Below are positions 1-14,320 of a stretch of DNA of 64,000 nt, piece by piece. Origin of the DNA: Terana coerulea (taxonomy: Eukaryota > Basidiomycota > Agaricomycetes > Polyporales > Phanerochaetaceae); the NCBI GenBank assembly GCA_024811115.1, contig JAKOGH010000806.1, positions 1 to 64,000 of the forward strand, read 5' to 3'. The notes below the pieces were generated by a model. The model saw only the letters and a program-made list of their open reading frames with translations. It had not been told where the DNA came from and did not search any database. Position 1 is the first letter of the stretch. Each line of letters opens with the position of its first letter. Made by a program: the position numbers and the translations under genes.

Positions 1-2245
1 GGGGCCAAACATGAGTAGCGCAAGTACAGCAAGCGTATACATCAACGCACCCGAAGGATATCGAAAAACACTTGCCCGTCTGCGTAGCCTATAGTCGTAA
101 CATTTATGAAATGCTTCATCTTCGCCCAGCGAGGGACTGCTCGCATGCTGTAGCATAAAGATGACAATCAGCTAACCGCAAACCGAGTCCCGAAGAGGAC
201 CGAGTGAGAAGGGATACTCACTGGCGAGCCAGCGCGCCTTTGAGCTTCGATTCACCAAGGATTTGCAGTATCAGCGGCCACATATGCTTGCCAAACTTTC
301 CAAGATCATCGGCGTGAAGAACATCGTAGGATGCAGCCTGATAGGGATCAGAATTGTTCATGGACCAGAAGAAATTCTGGACACAAGTTCAGTGTTGACA
401 AACAATACAACCCGAGGGAAAATGTGCGTACCTCTGTATCATGGAGCCCATGACTTTGGAGAAGTTGCTCCTTGCGCGTCTTTGTCTTAGCTGCTCGAGC
501 TTGATGGAAGACATCTGACATATTCTCGGTGGTGCGTAGTGTACTGATATATGTCGTTCGATGGAGGTCGGTTTTGAAGACCAAGCATCGAGGGCACGGG
601 TAGTTGGCAAGTGCTGCCCGAATTGCACATAGCGCTTCTGCTTCCTTGAGGTCAAGCGATTCTATCAGGATTCCGGGATACAGAATGCGCATCAGCGAAT
701 CTCCGCATTTGACTGTGTCTCCTATTTGAGAGGGCTCCCGAAGCGAGCCATAAATGACAGCGAGAACCTTATGATAGATTTCACGCACAAAGCGTGCGAA
801 CTCGAGCTGTTCGGCCTCTGATCGGTCGTCACGATGGGAAGGATCCACGACCTACCAGTAGCATAGCGTTAGGACACATCGTTTGATGTCTGCAAAATTT
901 AGGCGTACGTACAATGGGCATATATCCAATGAGAATTCCGCCTCCGTTGCCGGACGCATTCCGGATCTCTCGTGGTAAAAATGCAGCACGCATCACAATG
1001 GGATGCTTCGAGACCTTCTTTGTCATGTTGCCCTTGTCCAGCCATATATGAAGTGGTAGGTAGCAGTGGGGATACTCTCCAGTTGTAGGAAGAGTGCTCT
1101 GTTAAAAGCCAATTCAGAAATTACAACCACAAGTAATAACCGAGAACACATACCTGCGCTTTGTACCAACGATCACCCGTGTTTGTCTCATCATAGAGTC
1201 TGCACTCGCCAGCCAGTCACCAGGTATTTCTTTACTGGCCACCACATGATGGAATCTGCGAGGGATTCGTCTGTGACAAGACTCCGAGCCCACACCCAAG
1301 GATCACGGTAAGGAAATGTATAGACATATTCTTTGCCTTCGTAGATTCCCTTCACTGTGCCTTGCTGAAACTGCTCATGTATACGTTCAGTGCTTGCTGT
1401 AAACCAAGCAATAGACTGAGTTGACTCACTGGGATTTGGAACTTCCGCGCTGCTTCCAACGACTTCTGCATGTCCTCGTACTTTCGAAAGGAAACTCCAC
1501 TCCCATGAGGTGCCCATTCGCCATGAAGCGCACGGAGCTGCATGTTCACAACGTCGCGACTGAGAAGACCTGTGACCGCTGACTCTGTATAAGTAAAGTC
1601 ACCCAGTGAACGGAAGGGGGCCCATGGTTGTGCCGCCCGCGTCGTCGAAGATCGCGTAGAAGCACAAGACACAGGAAGTTGAGTGTCGTCGGACTTGCTG
1701 CCATGCTTTGAAGGTTGCGGCTCTGTTGAGAGTGGGATGATTGTTGGTGTGGATATACCGCTGTGCGGGTGGTAAACGATCTTAATATGCGGTTCCGCTG
1801 GCGAGGACTCAGAGTCTAAGGTACTGGCCCGGGAATTTTGGCCTTCAGGCGGCGGTACTGTGGTGCTATCAGATGTGTTCGCAGAGATATGCTCTGTGTG
1901 TATAGATGCATCATAACCATCTTCATGGCTGAGACGTCCGTTCGAGGTTTGGGCCGCCACAAAGCCAGGTGGTGCCTAATACGGACAGTCAGCGTCAGTG
2001 CAGCAAACAACCGCGACGTGCGCCAATTGTACGCTTACCTTCAAACTCTCTGGACCGACCACACTTTCGCCTGCCGCTCGCGTTTTAGCGAAATGCCTTT
2101 GCTCATGCAATTGTCGACATGAAGCCTCATGTTTGTCGAACCGCCGGGGATCTCGAAGGGTGTTGCAGAAGGTACACCGGACTTTGTTTGACGGCTCAAC
2201 CAATACTGACTGGCTGGATTTCGATGCAGTGGCGACGCGTGGCAT
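1..2245 (-). CDS. Plavaka-type (CACTA superfamily) transposase, 3' end outside window
   Basis: Spliced minus-strand gene reading from an ATG at 2245 towards base 1, where it leaves the window. The N-terminus has a degenerate zinc-finger-like motif (CTFCNTLRDPRRFDKHEASC). Then come a Pro/Ser-rich linker, a PWAPFRSLGDFTYTE block, a YTFPYRDPWVWARSLV block, the IVMRAAFLPREIRN/GGGILIGYMPI block, a CPRCLVF knuckle (about 595-620) and, near 250-380, a segment reading FWSMNNSDPYQAASYD. This succession of motifs is characteristic of Plavaka (Kyakuja-Dileera-Zisupton-related) transposases in Agaricomycetes. Introns with good GT-AG borders separate the blocks (for example 1980-2037). No stop codon interrupts the recognisable exons, so the copy may be young, but its C-terminal catalytic part is not in view. 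Terminal repeats could not be identified. Exon borders are approximate. Confidence 0.82.
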
Positions 2246-2531
2246 GGCTGCGAGGTGGTTGAGTGCGAAAATGGTACTGGTGAGTAATATGCTCCGTCTG
2301 TTTTCGGGACGTGGCGCGCCATGCGCATATTTTGATCCGCCCGCCCTAGACCCTGCGTGGTGCGGCAACGACGCTGCAACACCCGCACTCAGCAACATGA
2401 TGGCAAATATTGGGACTACGTCATACACCGCCGCGACTACATACAGGTTCAGCATGACTAGGTACGCCGCCTTGTTTTATCCACCATCCTCACGTCGAGG
2501 TAGCGAGAAAGCTCATTCAATCTGTTTAGCC

Positions 2532-3943
2532 ATGCCCTCGAGCCAGACACGCCCAGAAAACGCGGAAATAAATCAGGTGCCTCTATCGCCAGGAACCCTT
2601 TACACGGTGCGCAAACAGAATCTCCGCTCCCTTCTTTCGGACCTACTACTAATACAAGATATACCAGGGCTTTCGCTCGCTTCAGGCAGAGCTGAATACG
2701 GCGAGAGCAGAGCTACAAGCAGCTCGAGAAGAACAAGCTGTTCTCGAAAACAACGCCCAGCCGTCGCCTCCCGAAGATGCAAGATCTGCAAAGCGGCTGA
2801 AGACCTCGGATGAGGGTTCTGGCCCTCTTATTCAAGCACGACTCTACATGCGCAAGCTTACAACCATGTATCTTCTGTGGATCCGCCAGCCTGAGAAGAC
2901 CTTGCGCATTGAGGCCGATCCCGACTGGAGCCCAATAGAGCGCTTTGATCGCCAGGACTCGGAAGAGTGGTTGCAGGGTCAGCTGGCGGACATGCGAGAA
3001 GTATTCCCGCAAGATGTGTGGGAATCTTTCAGTACTGAGTGGTTTATCAATATGGTGAGTCCTCAGAACATAATAATAACGCGCTACATCCTCTCATCTA
3101 CATGCAGCTCAAGAAGGAAGCATCACAGCAACGGTCGAACATGGCCAGTAGAGTGCGCAACGATGTCGGCGGCACCATCTTCAGGTGCTTCGATGGCGAC
3201 CTCGCCACTCCAGACAGCCGCAGGACGAAATTCGGCAAATACATTGGGCTTCCGGCTGACACGCCGGAGTCGAAGTATGATAGCTTTGATGCCGAGGTTC
3301 TCCATGAACCATACAATGGCAAGTCCCAACCACGTACTGTCTTTCGGAACTTGGCGTTGATAAGGGTAAGTGAGAATTGTCACTGTCTATTATACTTGCA
3401 CTGATTCAATGCACCCAGGTGCTTAGTTGTATAATCCGAGGGCCCAAGTCAATCAAGACGCATGATGGCAAGATCAACACCGCTGTCAACACTGAAACCG
3501 TCAATTCAAAGTGGGGGCTAACGCACACCACGCCCGGTGCTATTGCCGCGGCGAGCATCATGGTATGTTGGCGGCTTGTATCACGGATGTCTCTGACTCA
3601 ATTTGCTCTCATACTTCAGGCGCGTTGGGCACTGTCTCCCGATATCGAGTTCCATGAGACGGGCGCTCAGAGTCGCATCAACTGGCAGAAGGATTTTGAA
3701 GAATACCTTGCATATCTCATGCGTGGAATACTTGGTGAGCATTCCTCAGTACTCGATATCTTCCGCACATGGGACGAGGCCCTATTTCCGAACTCCACAA
3801 CCGGTTATGGTCACCAGCAGAGGGGCGCAGGTGGTACTCAGGGGTCTGGGAGTGAGCGAACGGGCCTGCAGGACATGCTCGCACAGCTGGATGAGGATGA
3901 TAGTGCCATACATGATCAGGACACTAATGTAGAAGACAACTAG
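2532..3943 (+). CDS. Conserved Agaricomycete protein, DUF6698-like, possible Plavaka passenger
   Basis: Five-exon gene of roughly 400 residues. Exon 1 starts at the ATG at 2532. Intron 1 has a perfect branch-site-like tactaatac just before the acceptor and joins in phase to a coiled-coil-like stretch (LQAELNTARAELQAAREEQ) followed by a basic RSAKRLK patch. The C-terminal domain carries the block SKWGLTHTTPGAIAAASIMA, then ARWALSPDIEF and a DIFRTWDEALFP motif, before a low-complexity acidic tail. I associate this block with a family of unknown function (probably DUF6698) common in mushroom genomes near Plavaka transposases; that family name is from memory. The start lies 287 bp from the transposase start on the opposite strand, so the two genes share one short bidirectional promoter. 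This suggests, but does not prove, that it is part of the same mobile element. Confidence 0.7.
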
Positions 3944-4043
3944 CACCGTAATGACAGGAGCACAGTAGCCTTGAGACCAGAATATGGACAATTTGTGTTT
4001 CCTAGATACGCTATATAACCCATAAAGTCAAAGTAAAACTAAA

Positions 4044-4126
4044 GCTCGCGTAGCCTAGTGGTAAGATTGCATTACATTAACTTTGAGTAACCTTCTGTTC
4101 GTGGGTTCAAGTCCCGGTACTACCCC
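4044..4126 (+). repeat. tRNA-like sequence with Pol III A and B boxes (SINE head or tRNA relic)
   Basis: An 11-base A box, TAGCCTAGTGG (4051-4061), and a B box, GGTTCAAGTCC (4104-4114), both match the Pol III type 2 consensus. The T-arm can form four of five stem pairs (4102-4105 with 4113-4116). However the putative acceptor halves, GCTCGCG at 4044-4050 and TACTACC at 4118-4124, do not pair, and no anticodon arm is convincing. A functional tRNA is therefore unlikely; a tRNA-derived SINE head or decayed tRNA fits better. It lies just beyond the 3' end of the gene next to the Plavaka copy. Confidence 0.5.
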
Positions 4127-5132
4127 ACTAACTTTACTGATACCATTACTGATCTGATAAGTAGAAATTCGTTACGGTTGCTGGAATAGTGTAACATGAT
4201 CAACCAGTCACTGGAGGCGATGGATAACATTTTTCACATTTTGCCTACATATGTTCATGGCGCTTGACCAAACCTGATGAGGTCTGCTAAGGTCCCACAG
4301 GCTGATTAGGCCCTAGCAGGACCCGTCAGGCTGAGCAGGCCTTAGCAGAGCTGATAGCGCCGTTTAGCGTATTTTTGGCCCATCTCAGGCCCCCGGGCGC
4401 CTCCTTGCCTTGCCAGATCTGCCACGGCCTGATGCGACCTCATTTGGCTGTGGCGGTTTTTGCGACACGAAGATCATTCCGCAAAACGCAAAACGCATGG
4501 GATTTCTTCATTACAATACAAACGCCACTGTAATACAGATACAAATAAGAAAACACGAGCAAGGGTATTACGCGTAAGAACAAGTCCGGCTAAGACGAAG
4601 TTTGAAGTTGTAGGGCATAAGGAGTCAAACCAGGCTTCAGCGAACGACAGCCCCTATGTGCTCGGGAGGTACGCCGAAGAAGGCCAGGCTGAGGAATGAG
4701 GTCCGGTCAGGCAAGAGACGTAAGCAAGAGGCTTCCCAGTCTCAACGTGAGATGGAGGCGGGAGTCGGGAGTCCGAGGTAATCATACTCTGTACAATGGT
4801 TTCACTTGTTCCCTAAACTGTGGAAGGAAATCTAGACGCCTTGATGCTCGCTATGATGCGTTGACACTGGTGGCGATAGCGACGTTTTCACCTAGAGGGA
4901 GATGCGGGGACTTGATCTGGGCGGGGTCCTTCACGTCGGAGGTATACACGCCAGATGGTGGTTGGAGATGTTCTGCACCTAATGAGTGGTTTGTTGCATA
5001 GGATAATCCGTTCGTTGGGGCCTTGGTGGCTGGAATAGCTAGTACTGGGATCGATGCGACCGGTGTTGCCGTGGAGTGCGACGACCTGCAGAAGCAGCGT
5101 AAAGCAGCCGTCGGGAGATGAGAGAGATGGGA
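4127..5132. other. Intergenic, no gene recognised
   Basis: Holds the degenerate tandem repeat described separately and short open frames on the plus strand (4460-4699 and 4696-5001) whose translations are low in recognisable motifs and lack splice-consistent extensions. I see no conserved protein here. It ends at the stop codon of the poly(A) polymerase gene. Confidence 0.5.
4265..4347. repeat. Degenerate 26-29 bp tandem repeat, about three units
   Basis: Units at about 4265-4290, 4291-4318 and 4319-4347 share the pattern G(G)ACCC...CAGGCTGA...AGGCCYTAGCA. Units 2 and 3 are the most similar; unit 1 is more diverged. The repeat lies within the intergenic interval that follows the tRNA-like head and could be part of a SINE body or a local minisatellite. 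Confidence 0.5.
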
Positions 5133-7573
<2,441 letters not shown>

Positions 7574-7814
7574 GAAGGTTCCTCGAGTTTAGTTATCGTG
7601 GCCGGGCGTATGCGAGAGACAATTCCACGAGTATGATTCAGAGGTTGTTACAAGATTGGGATTGGAGGTGACAGCGACGAGACAGAGGGAGAGATGGATG
7701 CCGGAGCCAAACGAAAGACAAGCCATAATACGTCGTTCGGCTTCTGCCGAGCAGCTTCCCCGGGCCAGCCGGGCGCGCGACCAACTTCGCGCTTTCGACC
7801 TTCCACCCCTTCTC
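7574..7814. promoter_or_regulatory. Bidirectional promoter interval between pap1 and gatB
   Basis: About 240 bp separate the start codon of pap1 (minus) from the preferred start of gatB (plus). An open frame extends upstream of the gatB start through much of this interval to an ATG at 7656, so the gatB N-terminus could be longer and the promoter shorter. No clear TATA box is seen. Confidence 0.4.
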
Positions 7815-9929
7815 ATGCTGGTCTGTGTCGGGCGCAGGTGTCAACACTTGAGGCTATGGCAAACCAGATCAGTGCATCAGCATAGACCTTTGATTCTGGA
7901 TACGCGGTGGCCTGGCTACGGAGTCGTTGTAGGGATCGAGGTGCACGCACAGCTGAAGACGCGGACCAAGCTGTTTTCCCGTCAGTGAATGCACTTCTGA
8001 ACTGGTCGTTAAGACCTGAGTGTAACATTATTGTGTAGATGCACGGAACTTCGCGAAACATGACGATGAGACTAATAATTTAGTCACCGCCTACGATGCC
8101 GCGTTCCCTGGAACGCTACCGGTCAGTGCTCATTCTTCGCACATGTTCAAGAAGTCCGTTGTCGACTACAAATCTAGAGATTGAACCCTGCGTGCGTTGA
8201 GCTAGGTGTTCGTACTGCCCTGGCTCTTGGCTGCAAGATTCAGCCAGCGTCGGCATTCGATCGCAAGCATTATTTCTATCCAGATCTGCCGGCAGGATAC
8301 CAAATAACTCAGCACTACGGTGAGCATTGCTCAAATCTACTTGTGACATGACTGAACATACATAGCTCCGCTGGCAACCAACGGCAGCCTGGAGTTAGGC
8401 AGCGGTGATGCCCGTGTACGTATTATGCAAGTCCAACTCGAGCAGGTCCGTGTACTCGACCCTTGCCCGGTGGAATAAGCTCATTGCAGCCCATAGGACA
8501 CTGGGCAAACCCATACAACCTACGGCAGCCGCGAAGTACATGTGTCTCTCGATCGGGCTGGCGCCGGGCTGATGGAGATTGTTTCCGAGCCTGACATAAG
8601 GTTAGGACATCCATATACTGTCCTTCGATCTCGCTAAGGGTGTACAGGTCTCCTGAAGAAGCCGCAGACTACATTAGAACGTTACGAGCACTGTTACGTG
8701 CTGTAGGGTCCAGTGACGGAAACATGGAATCAGTAAGTCCATATGCCATATGCCAATCGAGACAACGTAGTTCATCATATTCCGCAGGGTTCTCTTCGCT
8801 GTGATGTAAACGTTTCCGTCAGTAAACTTGGTGAACCCTGGGGGACACGCTGCGAGATCAAAAATCTCAACAGCATCAACTTCACTCAAATCGCAATCAG
8901 TATGTTGGCGGCACGTCTCCCCTCAGCGGGTGTCTTGTATCTAAAATGACCGGTAGACCATGAAATTCACCGCCAGATAGCCGTCCTGGAATCTGGCGGG
9001 AGCGTCGCGCAAGAGACTCGAGGCTTCGACGAAGATAGGGCCGAAACCTACTCACTGCGTAGCAAAGAAGACGCGCCTGACTACCGATACATGCCTGACC
9101 CGAATTTACCCCCTCTCCTGCTCGATCAGGTATGTGAACCAGCGACTCATATCTGCACAAAGAAGTCATGTTCTACTCTGTAGGCATATATTGCGCGTAT
9201 TGAAGAAACTCTGCCTTCACTACCCAGCGCTACGCGAAAGTATCTGCAGGAGCTTGGACTGTCCCAACAGGATATCGATGCCCTCATTACTGTCGACGCG
9301 CGGACAGTGCCTGGCTACGACGGAGAACCTCGACACGGCGCTGTGGCGTATTTCCTACAAGTGTCAGAAGGGCGCGATCCGAAAGTGGTCGTAAACTGGT
9401 TTGTCGGGCTCGTGTTATGCAAAGATTTGGGCTGAAGCTCTCATGTTCCCTCAGGATTTTGCAGGACCTTCAACGCATATCTCGCGGTACAGACGACGTT
9501 GATGAGTCAAACGGCCATGAAGCCATTGACAGGATCGTTAGTCCTGCCCAACTTGGCGAGTTGATAGACCTTGTCACCTCGCAGAAGGTTACCAGTAAGT
9601 TCTGTTCCCATGAGAAAGTGTGAAGCCTAACAAGCATCCCAGAACACGCTGCTAGAGCTATTTTGAAGCACATTTTCCTCAACCAAAGTGCCGTTATGCC
9701 CTCCGTGTTGGCACAAGAGTTGTCGTTGTTTGCCATCGAGGATGGCGATGTCTCTCTGAAGAAATGGTGTGCGGATACCATTGAGACCATGCCATCGGAG
9801 GCAGAGGCAGTCCGACGAGGCAACACAAACGTACTGAACAAGATCGTGGGACGTGTTATGAGGTCCAGTGGAGGAGCGGCTGATGCAAAAGTAGTCAAAC
9901 GGATACTGGAAAGGATGCTATTGCAATAG
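7815..9929 (+). CDS. gatB: Glutamyl-tRNA(Gln) amidotransferase subunit B, mitochondrial
   Basis: Subunit of the mitochondrial GatCAB/GatFAB amidotransferase, which converts Glu-tRNA(Gln) to Gln-tRNA(Gln). An Arg-rich, acid-poor N-terminus ([18 protein letters not shown]) looks like a mitochondrial presequence. It is followed by [18 protein letters not shown], then [59 protein letters not shown], and [14 protein letters not shown], all GatB hallmarks. The C-terminal GatB/YqeY domain ([12 protein letters not shown] to the end) is complete. About nine short introns join in frame, including one that links VVVNW to [12 protein letters not shown] prefer the ATG at 7815; an in-frame ATG at 7656 would add 53 residues. 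The 3' end faces ist3, with 46 bp between the two stop codons. Confidence 0.9.
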
Positions 9930-9975
9930 TAAATACGCGGTGCGGTATACATATGCTGTCTCTGGTGCTGATCTG

Positions 9976-11148
9976 TCAACCGCGGTCTCGCCGGCGCGGA
10001 GGTGTCCCGCTGTCGTCTCGCTCGCGATGGCGAGTTGAGCCGTCCTTTCGCTCTCGGTAAGGGTCTCGCGCTGGTGATCTTGAGCGAGAAACTTGCTGGT
10101 GTGACCTTTCTCGTGGATTGCGAGGTGGTGGGGTGCGACTTCTGTTGGGTGAACGATAGTTTGTCCGCCTGCGGTCGCCGTCTCGGTCGTCTCGGATGTC
10201 TCCCTACTTCGGGACCGCCCATCGACACTTGCACTTCGTCGTCGCCGCCTACTCAGCCCTTCCAGCTCGTTCAACAAATCCTCGACGCCCCTCATGCCTT
10301 CCGATTTCCCGGCTTTCTTCAATTTCTTCTGCTTCTTCCGTTCTTTCCTTGCGCGTCGCTCCTCCGGAGTTTCGTCTTTGTGCTTTCGCTTGCCCTTGGC
10401 CTTTTTCGCCGCCTTTTTCTTCCTTGTACTTGGCGAGTAAGAAATCACGCATTGGGTCTTCAGGATCGATGTCCGGACCGTCAGATTCAGACGAGTCTGA
10501 ATGTGCGTCAGCGCCTGAGGAACTTGGGTCAGCACAGCGTATCAGAGTATAGACCGGCTTTGTAGACCTACCGGTCAGCATCTGTGGCTTCGCGTTGAGA
10601 TTCTGCTCCTCAGGTTCGACCCATTCGCCGTCTTCACCCTTCGACTTCGGCTGCTTGTAGTTCTTGACGTGATCAACGCGCAACGTCCGTTCTAAGACTT
10701 TTGCACCATTGAGATTGTCGACTGCGAGCACAGTGGAGCGTTGGTCCTCGTACATCAGAAATCCGAACCCTTTGGTCTTGCCGGTGTTCTTGTCTCGTGG
10801 GAGGTTGACGTCCATGACTTCGCCATACCTGAACTCATGAGGTTCAATGCGATGGTAGCACGCGTATGACACAACGTACTGAGAGAATATAGTGATAATA
10901 TCTCCTTCCGTAAGTTCCTGGTTCAGACCTCCCACAAAGATGTACGCGGAGTCTACGGAAACGCATGCAGTAAGTCGGTGCCTCTGGCGTAATAGCTATC
11001 CACTCACCTTTATAGTCGTCATGCCATGAGCCTGAGATGCCAAGGTCTAGCTCTTGCTCATTGATTTTGTTGATTTCGCGGACAACGCTAAATGAATACG
11101 AAGGTTAGGCAAGGTCCGCGCAAGGAGAGATACCAGTACAGACTTCAT
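9976..11148 (-). CDS. ist3: U2 snRNP component Ist3/RBMX2, RRM plus RS-rich tail (two apparent 1-bp indels)
   Basis: Splicing factor of the RES complex. The first coding exon is only ATGAA (11144-11148); splicing gives [17 protein letters not shown], the usual start of this family. The RRM follows: [40 protein letters not shown] (RNP1) and [12 protein letters not shown], then the family-specific [19 protein letters not shown]. The tail [17 protein letters not shown] should continue into [18 protein letters not shown], but this needs one base removed from the five-T run at 10414-10418 (plus strand). A second break, apparently one base lost near CCC 10202-10204, is required to enter the RS-rich end ([17 protein letters not shown] ... 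RRRDRG) that stops at 9976. Both shifts sit in homopolymers. Without the second correction the frame would run on to 9918, giving a non-RS tail that I consider artefactual. Confidence 0.85.
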
Positions 11149-11276
11149 GGTGTGGTTCAGCGAATAGTGCTACGGTATCGTAGGCGCCGCAATTGATGTG
11201 GACATCCGCTTTTGGGAGCAAGGCAATTTTGTGCAAGGCTCGCAGGCCTTGCTCTCTTCACCGCCAGGAGCTCACC

Positions 11277-13331
11277 ATGGCTTCATTCTCTCTCCCAACC
11301 ATCAACGACAATCCGGACGGCGGATGGGGTCCATCGTTCTCCAACCTCCCGTCCCGGTTCAAATTCAAGGACATCCCGTATGCGCCATACTCAAAATCTG
11401 ACAAGCTCGGCCGATTCGCAGACTGGAACGACATCTCTGGCGACAACCGCCAGACGAACCCCGGCCAGACCAGTAACCAAAATCAGCGAGGAAACGCTCC
11501 GGGTGGGCGCGGCAGGCGTGACGGACAGCCCGCCTTCGGCAGCGGGACAGCGAGCGCATTCGCGTACTTCCACGCAGAGGACGAGTCCAGCTTCTCGCTT
11601 GTCGATACCAAGACGGCCGCAGCGCGCAGGGGAGGGGCTTCCTCCAGGGGACGCGGTGGTGGACGCGGTGGTACAGGTTTCATGCAAAGAAATGCCCAAC
11701 GGGGTGGCCGTGGCGGATATAATAATGCTACCCGCGGAGGTGGCGCCCGGCGCGGCGGAAGGGGAGGCTGGAGAGACTGGGAAAAGGTACGTGTCTGTCT
11801 GATATTTTGCTAGCAACCAGTTGACGTCTTGGCAGAACAACCGCACTCGCGAGGCCTCTGTTGCCATTTCACCGGATTGGAATATGTTGGACGAAATTGA
11901 ATTCCACCGCTTGGCCAAGCTTCGTTTGGAGGTGGACGACCCGGAGGACGTGTAAGAATCAGCTTAATGCCTTCGTTGCGCTCAGCAATGACGTTTAATT
12001 TCTTAGAGGCTCATACGGACGTCTCTTTGGCTACGACAAGACCTACGACCGTATTACAACAAAGTCCGAGAAGCCATTACAGCTTGTCGATCGTATCAAG
12101 TACAACACCACCACTTCTGATGATCCTGTCATGCAGGAAGTAAGTTACTGGAATCTTAAAGGGTCATCAGTAAGACCTGACCTCTCGATTGTATAGCTTG
12201 CTGCCAAGGACGTCGCAACTGTGTACACCACGGATGTCATCCTTAGTGGACTCATGTGCGCACCGAGATCCGTATACCCGTGGGACATTGTCATCGTCAG
12301 AGAAGGCAACAAACTGTTCTTTGACAAGCGCGACGGCGGCCCATTCGACACTGTCACCGTTAATGAGAACGCGGCGGATCCCCCAGTAGACCCGGCACCA
12401 CCGAACCCAAACAATCCAGCGGAGAGATCAGCTGTGCCTGAGCCCCCCTCCATAAACTCCGCCACCTCGCTCTCGCTTGAGGCTACCTACATCAACCAGA
12501 ACTTTGGCTTCCAAGCCGTCACCGAGAACCCGCCACCACCTGCCGTGGACCTTGAGAAGCCCAACCCCTTCTATGGCTCCGAGGAAACAGAGCCCCTGGC
12601 ATCTTGCGGGTACCGCTACCGTGTGTTTGACCTGGGCGTGGATGAGGACGATGACTTGAAGATCTGCGTTCGTACAGAAGTTGATGCCTACTCGAGCGGT
12701 CAGGGCAACCCACGCCTCGGCCAAGGTCTTGTTACCATTCGCGCCCTGAACGAGTTTGACCCGCGTGCACCTGGCGCCGGCGGTGCCCCCGACTGGCGGA
12801 CCAAGCTTGACTCGCAGCGCGGTGCGGTTGTGGCGACAGAGATGAAGAACAACAGCGTCAAGTTGGCCAAGTGGACCGTGCAGAGCATCCTTGCCGGCGC
12901 TGATCTCATGAAGATTGGGTGCGTTGTTTTCCGTGTATTTATGCCTTGGGGACCGCTCGCTGACTTTTTTACTGTAGTTACATCTCGCGTGGGAACCCTC
13001 GTGACAACACTCGCCATGTCATTCTGAGCACGACCTCCGTCCGCCCGACGGACTTTGCCGTTCAGCTCAACGTGTCGCTTACGAACGGATGGGGGATTGT
13101 CCGCACCGTCACGGACCTTCTCATGAAGCAGCCCGAGGGCAAGTACGTGTTGGTCAAGGATCCCAACAAGGCATGTGACACCATTTGTTTCGTCGCCGTC
13201 CCATTTACTAACCCAGTCACACCGTTTCGCAGCCCGTCATCCGTCTGTACGCTGTCCCAATGACTGCATTTACTGCGTTCGACGACGAAGAGGAAGCGCC
13301 TCTCGAGTTGGAGGAGACTGAGTCATCCTGA
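11277..13331 (+). CDS. Eukaryotic translation initiation factor 3 subunit D
   Basis: eIF3d (Moe1 of fission yeast) is a peripheral eIF3 subunit that can bind the mRNA cap. The ATG at 11277 lies in a good Kozak context (caccATGG) and begins [20 protein letters not shown]. An N-terminal RGG-rich region (about 11630-11780, RGRGGGRGG and similar) precedes the conserved part: [59 protein letters not shown] and [20 protein letters not shown]. The C-terminal region contains [17 protein letters not shown], a clean intron, [16 protein letters not shown], and an acidic end [14 protein letters not shown]. Five introns, all GT-AG and in phase. Predicted length roughly 590 residues, normal for the family. 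Divergent from ist3 across about 130 bp. Confidence 0.92.
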
Positions 13332-14320
13332 GCATTGTAGGTTAGCGTTACTGGGTTGTAGCCTTACTTGTATTCTGCTTCGAGTTTCAGGCATCCATCA
13401 ATTGTAGCATGTGGTCCTGTTGAGTCCTTGCCATATGACACGGTGCCGCTGTCATCCTTCTTGGTGAGTATGATCCCGCAATGGGCATTGCTGGAGCCGC
13501 ATGGGTGTCCAAGTCACTACAGTCCCCTGCAGGCCGGTCGGTCGAGTGCGGCCCTGCGCGGATCCTACAATCCAGTAAGGGAGTAGGGCATGATGTTGCC
13601 TTGCAATGGACTAGGTGCTGTGTATGGCCGCCATTGGACAGGAGGTGTATTGCCCTTGATATATTGATACCTCATGTGCGATACCATACCGTCGTCTTCG
13701 CGTTATTCTTAGCATGCCATGGCTATCTTCCCAAAGGAAAGCGAAAGGCCGAACGTGCCACGATGGCATGTACGCTTCGCACAGCCTGACGAAACCTATA
13801 GGATGTCCAATCAAATTAAGTACGCGATATGGTCTCACACACCTCGTCGTATTCACCAGCTGCGCGGATCCGTATCACACGTCTATGTGTCCATCTTGTC
13901 AGCCACAAAGCACCATTCAGTCTAGCAAACCCTATTTGTGGCTTACTTGAGTGGTGATGCGCATTGCTTCGATGCTGAGATCAACGGGCCCGAAAGCCCA
14001 CGCCGCCAGTAGCGAGAGTGACAGATGGCACGACGTTGCGGATATTCACCGCGGCGATCGCACGGGCGTGCTCATCGGAGGACCGAGTGAACACCAGAGT
14101 ACGGTGGAGCTAGCCTTGATACCATCCATCTAGGACGCAATTAGCCAAACAGACAGTACAGATGATTGACATGACCAGCATGAAATACGAGAAGCTGGTG
14201 TCATAACCGACAGATGAGCAGCACATGGCAACGCACTGTGCTTCGCAAAGTTATGATTAGCCTGTAGCGCAACACGTTATGAGAATATCCGTGAGTACTA
14301 TCATCTTCGTTCATTCGCTA
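13332..14320. other. Intergenic between convergent 3' ends, no gene recognised
   Basis: About 1 kb between the stop codons of eIF3d and the Dsc2-like gene, long for convergent neighbours here. Short open frames occur on both strands (for example 13611-13856 minus and 13714-13950 plus), but none has a familiar motif or splice-linked continuation. Unresolved rather than proven empty. Confidence 0.45.

Noticed and set aside
4044..4126. Functional tRNA gene
   Set aside because: Pol III boxes are good but acceptor halves do not pair and no anticodon stem is convincing.
9380..9470. Frameshift in gatB after VVVNW
   Set aside because: A 57-nt GT-AG intron ending CCTCAG gives [11 protein letters not shown] in frame.
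9918..9929. Apparent overlap of gatB and ist3 stop codons in a 12-bp palindrome CTATTGCAATAG, both proteins ending LLQ
   Set aside because: The ist3 frame that reaches 9918 is a shifted one without the RS-rich tail. After correcting the indel near 10202 the protein ends at 9976, leaving a gap. The palindrome is then coincidental.
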